Source: Heterotrichella gracilis (Eukaryota; Sar; Xanthophyceae; Tribonematales; Xanthonemataceae). Taken from it: a stretch of DNA of 64,000 nucleotides. The stretch lies in NCBI GenBank assembly GCA_032358255.1, contig JAULBX010004221.1:62001-126000 (forward strand), read 5' to 3'. A program made the position numbers and the translations under genes. Within the stretch, counting starts at the first letter, position 1; every line of letters begins with the position of its first letter. Below the pieces are notes generated by a model, which was not told the origin of the DNA, did not search any database, and worked only from the letters and a program-made list of their open reading frames with translations. This document shows, in pieces, positions 55,601 through 64,000 of the stretch.

Positions 55601-56615
55601 TTTTGACACTGGTTTCTGTACTACACAGGTTTCAGACATGTTGGCCATCAACAGCTACTATGACGAGACCACAGACGTGACATACTTCAGGGTAAAGGTC
55701 TCCGGCGCTGGAGACATTGATGAGATCCAAATACGGTAAGGCTCTGCATGCTGTGGCACATGAATTTTGCTAGTTACACATGCTGAATATTGCTGCAGTA
55801 CCTGTGGAATTGAAATTTTGACACTTGTGCGCGGCGAATTCATAAGCGAATCCATGCTGAAGCATTTTTTCCGTGCCTCCTTACATGGTTTCAGTAGCAC
55901 CAGCTCACCAAAAGGTTGATAAGATTTTGAGTCACTTTTTTAATCCATGGACTAAACCCTGATACTTTAGGCCCTAACAGGCAGTGGCTGACACACCTCA
56001 CTTTGCCCCCTGCAGCTCCTCCGATGGCATGGCCCTGGCAGGGCTGCAACCACAGATCGTGGTGCCTGAGCCAGTGGTGCAGGAGGGCAGCGTGTACTAC
56101 ACAGAGTGCAACACCCAAGGGCTGATGAATACCATCACTGTCAAGAACCTGGTGGGGCCATCGCCCACAGTACAAGTAAGACCTCGAAATCTGTATGCAT
56201 TGCTGCAAGTTGTGCCTGAAGAGTTTGTCTGAAAGTGAACACAATGATGGGCTTGGTCCTTATTCACCGGTGCAGATGACTCTGCACCACCCAAAAAAAT
56301 AGAGGCCTGATGTGGCCATGCAGTTGAGTTGAGGTCAAGACTTCGAATATAGTTCCAAATTTTTACTCACTGATATCAAAATATATTCATTTTGACTCTT
56401 CAAGTTAATGACATTAATTCGGTTTTTTATTTTTCGTGCAGTTGGTGTACAAGGGCCGGCTGAGCACCTTCTGCGAGGACAAGGTGTACATCATCAACGG
56501 GGCGGGCAAGATGGAGACATGGACCCCAGTGGACACCTGCCTGGTGGCAATCAGGCAGGGCACCAAGTACAGCTACGGTGTATCATCCGTGGTCGCTGGC
56601 CTGGTGCCCTTGTAG
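52624..56615 (+). CDS. Secreted Tyr/Pro-rich protein of unknown family (ten exons, 592 residues)
   Basis: The start is the ATG in ACCATGG at 52,624. Residues 1 to about 27 form a signal peptide (basic start, then LCWIAVALLLSAACC), so the product should be secreted or placed in the wall. The exons join in frame: 52,624-52,839, 53,051-53,198, 53,458-53,689, 53,931-54,088, 54,318-54,547, 54,773-54,926, 55,133-55,332, 55,629-55,735, 56,016-56,175 and 56,442-56,615 (TAG). The first third has scattered Cys and an acidic stretch. Next comes a Met/Pro/Ala-rich segment, then an extensin-like patch of PYYSPPPGPAPYYYS and repeated YGYY/YPYY, and a C-terminal Cys-containing beta-rich part. I do not recognise the family. 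Tyr-rich and SPPP sequences suggest a cross-linked wall glycoprotein, which is inference. It is transcribed divergently from the PKS. Confidence 0.8.
54555..54660. repeat. Tandem duplication inside an intron of the secreted-protein gene
   Basis: GTTAGGGTACTTGTGTATAG and about 30 following bases occur twice in a row (from about 54,567 and 54,614), each opened by a TTAGGG motif, directly after the donor at 54,548. Confidence 0.8.
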
Positions 56616-59600
56616 GGCTCAAGGGGATTGTTGAAGGTACGGCGCCAAGTCCTGCCTGGTAACAAGCTAGCTGTATGCTGCTGTGCTTATATGAGCCCAC
56701 CCCCTGGAAATCCTCCAAAATGTAGACTATATATCTTGCACATTGCACGTGACGTGCGCAACCCTATATTGGTGGCAGCAAATGTCCATGTCTGCTTGCC
56801 ACGTGCCTGTTTTAACACTGTGGGTGATGATGATAGTATCTTGGTCCGTGTTCTTGAGGAGCTTAAGACCCTCCGCTGATACTTTCAAGCACTGAGCCCA
56901 CTCATCCGACCTCATTCCACGTCATCTTGATACGTGAAACCAAACTCACTTTCAATACAAGTTTTTGCTTACTTTTGTAGTAACAGACATTTATCATGTC
57001 GGAACCAAAATGCACTTCCATAGGCCATGGCACCATTATTAGTTATTGCAGTCCCATCTGAACCCCATGCCCAACCCATGCAGGATCCATAATGGGGGTG
57101 ATTGCCCAATTTACATGAGGCAGTCCAAGACAAAAGCGCACAGGAGCGCACACAGGGTGTAGGGTTGAGGGTGAACCCTAAACAGCAGCGCACAAGAGAG
57201 CGCATAATGGGGCTTGAAATAGAGTGGATCCGCACCCCGCATGGCAGCACTTGCTGGCAGATTGACAGCCGCTGCCAGAACAGCAATTGTACAGAATGAA
57301 CCTAGAACAGAACTTCCGCAGGATGCACTTTGCATGCAACAGCACTGACAACTGCTCCAAAGCTGGCTTTTTCCACCTTGCCCGTTTCCCCATGACCACC
57401 TTTCCCCATCCCTTTTGCACCACGACCTTGCAGCACGTTAGGGATGCAACACTAGCAGCAATGTGCAGGATGATTGACGGAATTTATGACAATGCAGCTG
57501 GCTGAAGTGCCAGCTGCTATGAAGTGTGATTTGCATAGAACCCTGCATGGCTCGGCCATTGTTCATTTGTTGGGCCAGTAATATTTGTGCTTCTGCATTT
57601 TTAGCATTGTGACCTTTGACCAGTAAGCATGTTTTGACTGGGTGCAGCCCTGCCCCTACTACCCTGCATCGGTATAATAATTTCTCATTTAACAAATCAT
57701 GGTGGAGGGCCCATTTCCCTTCTGAATCATGGCCAGTCATGCCAGTTTTGACTTGACGATGCACTGCATTAGGCTAGGGCAGGATGCCTGCCAGGGGTTT
57801 GTGCAGGCGCAAAGGTGTATGCAGCAATTTGCGCGGGGTAGTATACCTATTTGCAGTGTGCAGATTCTGAATGATTGTCGTATGCATATGGATTCTACCA
57901 TTGACAAGAAGGGCTGTGGGTTGGATAAGGCAAACATGTATATATGATCCAGCAGCCCAATTGCTGTACAGATAGTATCAAGTAACCAGATACTGACAGT
58001 ATCAAGTAATCAGCGTCCAAACAGACCATTTTTGTGCCAGGATGTGTGGCATCCTGCACCCACCCGCATAGCCTGACAGTGATCATGGACCTGGCAACCC
58101 AAGAGAGGTTGCGTGACATTGACACGGTCCTGTGCATCAGGTTCCCCGACCTCGCATGCCTGACAGAGCTGGTCATTGGCTGCGACAAGGGAAATGCCTT
58201 TGCGCATGGGAAGTGAGGTCACCACTCTTTCGGCACTGGAGAAAGGCTTGTGGTGAATTTCAAACACATGGACATTGGGGACGGGGATGGGGATCATGGC
58301 CCTGAAGGAAATGAGCAGCCTATGGTCCAGGACCGTTGTATGGAGCTGTCAGTTAGCAGAGTTGCAGCCCACGGTGGTGCACCTGTCACAAGGGGCTTCA
58401 AGGTACATCTACCCATCTGGTCACCACGTTGAAACAGAACCGACCATTGCACCATCATGCCATGCTGGGAAGATCAGGCGGGTATCATACCATAATGGCG
58501 AGGAAAATTTCACCTGAAGCTGTGCCAGTGATGTTGTGGCTTTTGGATCGCCTGGAGGATTGCCCGCCCCATGTCTACGTGTACCTGGGGAAAGGGGATG
58601 GCCACCGGTGGTGCGAGCACATGGTTGTTGGTACACTTCTTGCGCTCTGCCCCAAGCTGAATCATGCAGCTTTGTCAAGTTGGCGGTCGGTGCCACCTGC
58701 ACTGCCCCCCTGCTCAGCTGGCAGACAAGCTGCAACACATGGCAGACTTGAAGTATTGCCAATCATTGTAGTACTTATTACAGTAAACCAATTGCATGGG
58801 CCATTGGCAAGGCATCAGAGCGCCACTGTGGCATGTGACACGATATGACACTGTTTAGTGTACAGACTCTGCCAAATTTTTGACTCCAGTGGTCCACCTC
58901 ATCCAGGATTTTTGTTGTGACTGGCGTGATGCCATGCAGAAAGGCTCCAACTTCGAGTGGTTGCGATTCCTGGGTGACACCGTGATATAGGTCACACTGT
59001 GATCTATGGATACATGATGTAGACAGTTGTTGCAACCGTCACCGTGACAGCCTGTCACACGGGGTGGTTGGTCCATTATCAGTTGTTATGAAATCACACT
59101 AGTCAGACGCGGCGCAAGCATGATATCACTGATGTATAGCGCACCCATTTCAAGTAGTAGAAGGCCACTGGCCATTATGATATCGGATGGGCCATATGCA
59201 TGCATTACCTCCAGGGTCCCATCCATGCAGAAAACCCGGCAAGGAAACACCTCCTGCAGCTGCTTGCAGCCACCCAGCCATCCACCTCTTGTGGCGTTAC
59301 AGTGACCTCAAGCTGCACGTTCCAGACTGGCTGAGCCCTCAATGCACAAGGCAACACTGCATAATTTCAATGCTCGCCCCTTAAAGAGACCCCAGAGGGC
59401 CTCGAGGCACCAGTGCCTGCTTTCACAAGGGTCACAGTGCCTAACCACATGCTGTTGCCAGATAGAGCAGTTCTGTGTAACAGTCCTTTACCGCTCACTA
59501 TTGCCTGATACTTATCGCAGACATTTTGTGCCAGGACCACCTAGTAGAACGATAACCTTGCTCCGCTGCTTGGACCAGTTTGGCAAGCTCATGTACACAT

Positions 59601-60168
59601 CCAAACAGAAAACCAAAGCAGCCGGGCACACCCGCCCCCCCTTACTGCACGAATGCCCCCCAGCAATGCATCCATGTTGTCCTCCCCCTTCCCCAGTGGT
59701 CAATCTGGGAGTGGTAGGGCACCTCCCTGCGCCCTGCACCGTACCCGCCAGGCGTTATCCCTCCAATCCCCCGATTGGGATAGCCCCAGTCCCCAGGGCC
59801 ACACCAGCTGCGCATGTGGCCTGGTGCCTTGGCCGCCCACTGACCCCCCCTGTATGCCAAACACCTGGACGCAATGGAGGCGCTCCATGTCCCTCTCAAG
59901 ACACCATTTTCGCTCCAGGTGCCCATCTGATGCCAGTGCCTGTGTGAGCCAGGTGCTCACGCGATGTGGGTCACAAAGTGCTGCTGAGGTACTCTCAGTC
60001 CCACCAGCTGCGCACAACCCCCTTCTCCTCCATACCCCCTGGGAGGGGGGTAAACCCCACTCCTGCCCACGTTAGGGACTTTCCAATCCCAGCTCCAGCC
60101 CCTGCCCCAGCCCCTGCCCCCCAAGCCAGGTACCTGGACACGTTAGGGAGGTTCCAGCCCCAGCCCCC
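56616..60168. other. Intergenic region between convergent genes
   Basis: This stretch of 3.5 kb contains no gene that I can support. Fragments of coding-like sequence occur around 58.0-59.0 kb (see the separate entry). Short direct repeats (AGTATCAAGTAA) occur near 57,970-58,010. Confidence 0.5.
58030..58990 (+). pseudogene. Unidentified decayed coding remnant
   Basis: Peptide-like stretches on the plus strand shift between frames and are broken by stops: LATQERLRDIDTVLCIRFPD (about 58.09 kb), NFKHMDIGDGDGDHGPEG (about 58.26 kb), LLDRLEDCPPHVYVYLGKGD (about 58.55 kb) and QDFCCDWRDAMQKGSNFEWL (about 58.9 kb). Their composition is protein-like, but I cannot name a family. A transposon-derived gene is one possibility. 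They could also be chance. Confidence 0.3.
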
Positions 60169-60195
60169 CTACGCCAGGTACCTGAACATGTTTGG
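60125..60195 (-). repeat. Duplicated cullin 3' terminus
   Basis: The last codons (CAGGTACCTGGCGTAGGGGG on the minus strand) recur just downstream at about 60,140-60,120 as CAGGTACCTGGCTTGGGGGG, without the stop. Confidence 0.8.
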
Positions 60196-63100
60196 GTTCT
60201 CCTTGTCCCTCTCCAGGTACTCGCGCGAGATGAGGTCCTCGATGCGCTTCTTGATGAGGCGGAAGTCGGGCTGGAACATGCGGTTCAGCTGCTGGACAAC
60301 CTCAAGCACGAGCTGCAGGGGAGGGCGAGGGGGGATTAGTTGACGGTATTTGCAACACAAATGGAGGGTCCAGAAGGAGCATGCATTTAGCCAGCTGCTA
60401 AAATGACCTCGAGCACATGCTGCAGGGAGGGAGGGAACTGTGCTCATGCTGCCTAGAGCTTAGGCGAAGCAGAAGTCAGTGGCGATGGCATGCCCGAGTT
60501 CAGCATCTGGACAACCTCAAGGTCCTTCGCATCCCGACCAAATGCGCTTCTGCCCCATCACCCACCAGCTGCTGCGGCAGCTCCTGGCATGGCTTCAGAA
60601 TGCAATACCCCAGAGTTCCTTTACCCTAAACCGTACCACAAGATAAACCCTAAACACCCCCCACCTGCTGGTGCGCCAGCCCATTGCACGAAACCACAGT
60701 GAATTGGGCCAGAACCCTACACTACCAAAACCCTAAACAGCCCCCACCTGCTGGTGCGGCAGCGCCTTGCGCGACTTCATGGTGCGCACGATTGCCGCGT
60801 CGATCGCGTAGCGCCTGTCCTTGTCCACATCCTCAATCACCTTCTTCTTCTCATCCACAGGGGGCATGTTCACCTGCGCAGGGGGAGAAGGAGGGGTCAG
60901 CACCACACGCGGTCTGAACCCTAAGCCCTACACACCCAGGTGACAAAGGTTTAGCCAGCATGGTGTGAGTGGGGATGTCTTCTCGCCACAGCGCACAGGC
61001 TGGCCAGCAGGGCACGCTTAGTCAGTGACTTTGGGGTTGTAGGGGAGCACGTTGTCCTGCCACCGTCCTGCCCTCGGGGCAACATTGACCAGAGTCTGGT
61101 ACACTACTACCTACACCCATTCCTATGCACCTCTGACTCGCTGCCCACCCACCCCAGAACCCCATTACAGAACCCAGACCTCGTACCTTGATCCTGCGCG
61201 CCCTGTCCGTGAACTTGGCGTTGTATGTGAACACGTCGTCCTTGCCCACCGTCCTGCCCTCCGGCTTCTTGAGCAGGATCTTGTACTTGGCCAGCGCCAG
61301 CGAGTGCAGGCAGCGCATGAGGTCCTCATCGGGAATGTTGAGCCGCTCCTTGATTTCGATGTAGCTCAGGCTGTCGCTGTCGTTGAACAGGAGCACCACG
61401 CCGGCCTGGAGAGGAGGGGGTTCAAATTTAGGGTTTGTGGTCAGGATGTGCAGGCAGCGCATGAGGGTCTCCACAAGAGGTTGATCTCGGTGCAGCTCAG
61501 GCTGTCGCTGTCGTTGAACAGGAGCACCACGCCGGCCTGGTGGGAAGGGGTGGGCAAGTGGGGTGGGTGTTTAAGCGAATCAACCTTTTGGTGTTATAGA
61601 TATCCTTGGCAGACATGCTTATGTGTTGTGGTCCCCCATAAACACGCGGGCATAAATACCGCACGCAGTGGCGGCCCTACCCTCCAAATACCCGCCTCTT
61701 GCCCGACCTGCATTTTGTGTACATTCAAATAGCTCCTAAAAGTCTATTGCTTGCCCATCACCCCGTCTCACACGCCCTACTACGCCCACCTCCACCACCA
61801 GCCTTGCCGGACCTGCATGGTGTTGACCTGGAGGTCGATTGGCCGCGCGTCAAAGTTGGCCTTCACGGTTGTGTTGCCCAGGCTGTATATCCAGCTCAGC
61901 TTGCGGTGCTTGGTGGTGTCCTCGTAGAAGGCCTGGGGGTGGTGGTGGGGTGGTGGGTGGAGGCGGTGGGTGGGTGGGGCAGGTGGTGGAGACGGTGGAT
62001 CAGAGGAGGGGGTTCAGGGCAGATCAGTGCAGATTTGAGATTGGGGTTAGGACACATGCAGCTGTTCTGGTGTCTACAATATGCATGGTGTGGCGGATGT
62101 AGCACACCAGCAATGCTTGTAAAACAGGCCTTTTCCCATGCCATACTGGGTTCCAACAAACAGTGGGTGGCGCCATTACAGGGTCGCAACCACGCGGCAG
62201 ACGGCACCAATACAGAGGGCCACAGAAGCGCCATTCCATTGCGCCATGCACCCTCTCCCCCCCACCTCCCATCCCGTGTAAAACCCTGCCAGCCTCACCT
62301 TGAACAGCTCCACCCCGTCAACCATCTCCTGAGGAAGCGCAAGGTCCATGGCCTGCGGCAGGCAAAACCATGCGACTCAGCATGCACGCACAGCACAATC
62401 AGCATCCATGCAGAAACATAGAACCAGCCTGCAAGATCGGCCCAGCATCCAGGCAAACCCACACTACAAAGCACAAACCACCATGCAGCATGCACCAGCA
62501 CCCGCATCACACACCACACCGCACATGCTTGCAAACTGCCCTGTCAATAAATCAAACACCATTTATTAACGGCCTTATTCGCCCACCTCAAACAGGTCAA
62601 GCGCCCGCAGTCAGCACCGACACGCTCACGTCCAGGCTAGGCTCCCTGTCCCTAAGCCGTAAACTGGAAATCCCTAACCCCAAATCTACCACCTACCCAC
62701 CTTGTACATGGAAAGAAACCCAACCCACAAACCTCACACCCCTAAACCCCACACACCCTTGAGGCACCAGAGCCCTACACCCTACACCCCAACCCACCTT
62801 GTACGTTGGCCAGAAGCCCGTTGTGAGCACCGTCACGCTCACGTCCAGGTTCAGCTCCCTGTCCCGCGCCTCCTTCCACTCGCGGAACTGCTGCTCCTTC
62901 TCGCGCGCAAGCGACAGGTCGGTCACCATGCCCTCCATCTGCAAGCAACAGATTGTGAGGTTAGGGTTTTGAGTATTAGTGAGGTTTTGTACGCAGCCCT
63001 CCATCTGCACCATGCCTTCCATCTGCACAAAACGAATAATCAATGGAGGTTATGGGCTGCATGCCTATTGGGTTACGGGCAAATCAGTCAGCGTGCCTCC

Positions 63101-64000
63101 ATATGTAGCCAGCAAGCTAAAAGGCTACATGGAGCCTTCCACCCTCACTGTGCTTGCAAAGATACGAGGTGTGCAACCAAAACCTGACTTTTGATTTTTG
63201 TTGTGAGAGAATGTGCACAAATGGACCTTGGTGATTGCGTTTCCGTTAGACCCTCAACCCTTAAACATTGTCGCCAGGGCTACTTACATACTGCTCCAGA
63301 AGCTGGCCAGTGCACTGGGATGTGCGGAATGCTCCCTGTCTTGTCTGCCATGAGCGAGGTATTGATGTAGTCGATAACCAGAAATTACCCGAGTGCCTGA
63401 GTCCTATTGTCCATGATTTCTGTTGTACTGGGTTCTGGATTCTTGGTCTCGCACATCCATTGGGCCAATCAGGGGTCTAATATGGTCCAATGATGTGCAA
63501 GACCAAGCCAAGAAACCTTATACGACACATATCATGAGCAATACGGCGCAGGCACTGAACCAGTTTGTAGTCGTGAGCTACATTGTGTCCTCACTCATGG
63601 CAGGCGCGGCAGGGAGCATTCCAAACATCCCTGTGCTAGCGACCCTGAAGCAAGGCGATGGGGACCAACACAATGCTTTGCACACCCTTCTACACCAAAA
63701 CTCCAGCTGATTCAATGCCACTAGATGTGTTGAAGTTGAAGAGCGCGCCAAAATGCTGTTTCATCATAGCCAGAATGGGTGGCGCTCGCTGCGCTCTTTT
63801 ACACATCTTTAATGCGCCCCGCACTGCTGCTTGAGCATGGTCAGGATGGAGCGCTCAGGACCCACCTTGGCGCTGTGTTAAACAGCACCCTCCTTCCTGT
63901 CCCCAACCCTACACCCTAACACCCCGGTACACCCCACCAGCAGCACCAGTATCAGCAATAAAACCACTATCACCAACCCACCTTTAACATGAACTGCGCT
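60169..64000 (-). CDS. CUL1: Cullin 1, C-terminal part (5' end beyond the window)
   Basis: Cullin 1 is the scaffold of SCF ubiquitin ligases, binding the RING protein through its C-terminal half and activated by NEDD8. Exons on the minus strand join in frame: 64,000-63,982 (…GAQFMLK, continuing off the window), 62,938-62,798 (MEGMVTDL to GFWPTYK), 62,352-62,299, 61,932-61,813 ([11 protein letters not shown]), 61,405-61,187 ([12 protein letters not shown] to FTDRARRIK), 60,873-60,748 ([31 protein letters not shown]) and 60,312-60,169, ending [13 protein letters not shown]-stop. The C-terminal YLA and the winged-helix neddylation segment are canonical. The end matches plant CUL1 better than CUL3 or CUL4. 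The neddylation motif reads VRTMK, Thr replacing the usual Ile, with the acceptor Lys kept. Introns hold many decayed copies of the exon edges. Confidence 0.92.
60655..60785 (-). repeat. Duplicated cullin exon 3' end with telomere-like motif
   Basis: ACCCTAAACAGCCCCCACCT and the exon end encoding the residues after MKSRK (60,731-60,780) recur as ACCCTAAACACCCCCCACCT, continuing at about 60,648-60,695, inside the following intron. Confidence 0.85.
61021..61080 (-). repeat. Decayed copy of cullin exon sequence downstream of its donor
   Basis: This segment (TGACTTTGGGGTTGTA through CACCGTCCTGCCCTCGG) is a diverged copy of 61,206-61,265, part of the exon ending at 61,187. It now lies in the next intron. 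Confidence 0.75.
61310..61540 (-). repeat. Duplicated cullin exon start in the preceding intron
   Basis: The exon start from 61,405 downwards (acceptor plus FNDSDSLSY codons) is copied at 61,540-61,440, including the acceptor CCAG|GCCGGCGTGG. The copy lacks the middle and is out of use. AACCCTAAA lies between them. Confidence 0.9.
62939..63981 (-). other. Long cullin intron with decayed exon copies
   Basis: About 1 kb. At 63,870-63,820 the minus strand encodes [14 protein letters not shown] followed by a stop, a copy of the cullin segment that should precede GAQF. A second, more decayed copy lies at about 63,785-63,730. Two extra copies of the CCCTCCATCTGCA exon edge lie at about 62,995-63,025. 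Confidence 0.7.

Noticed and set aside
61052-62421. Two long plus-strand open frames (226 and 240 codons)
   Set aside because: They run antisense through conserved cullin exons and introns. The cullin reading has clear family motifs and consistent splice phases.

Overview
The window looks like nuclear DNA of a green alga (Chlorophyta). The genes are very intron-rich with canonical GT-AG introns. The right-hand gene is a plant-type cullin 1. Most of the left three quarters is one multimodular type I polyketide synthase (PKS) whose modules carry no acyltransferase domain, an architecture described for algal PKSs. Lineage below Chlorophyta cannot be fixed from the sequence, but TTTAGGG-like motifs scattered through introns would suit a lineage with plant-type telomere repeats.

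Layout. (1) Positions 1-48,629, minus strand: the 5' part of a giant PKS gene, read from about 48.6 kb leftwards and running off the left edge. I count seven ketosynthases (KS1-KS7), ten carrier proteins with a serine plus one that has lost it, two tandem methyltransferases, one enoylreductase and six ketoreductases (the sixth cut by the edge). There are seven dehydratase regions: four with both motifs intact, one with a Gly-to-Ser change and two degenerate. (2) 48.6-52.6 kb: an intergenic stretch between divergent genes, with no convincing gene. (3) 52,624-56,615, plus strand: a complete ten-exon gene for a secreted, Tyr/Pro-rich protein of 592 residues with no recognised family. (4) 56.6-60.2 kb: intergenic, with unidentified decayed coding-like fragments. 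(5) 60,169 to the right edge, minus strand: the C-terminal half of cullin 1.

PKS logic (inference from domain content): module 1 KS-DH-MT-MT-ACPx3; module 2 KS-DH-KR-ACPx2; module 3 KS-DH-ER-KR-ACP; module 4 KS-(DH-like)-KR-ACP; module 5 KS-DH-KR-ACPx2-(dead ACP); module 6 KS-DH-KR-ACP; module 7 KS-(DH-like)-KR, cut by the edge. Extender units would have to be loaded by an acyltransferase acting in trans. The predicted chain alternates methylated keto, alkene, saturated, hydroxyl, alkene, alkene and hydroxyl positions.

A second theme is genome dynamics. Three introns are bounded at both splice sites by 11-13 bp direct repeats containing AGGT. Many introns contain decayed copies of the neighbouring exon edge, in the PKS and the cullin alike. 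Several introns begin with the same sequence right at the 5' splice site. Together these suggest recent intron gain by tandem duplication and by introner-like elements.
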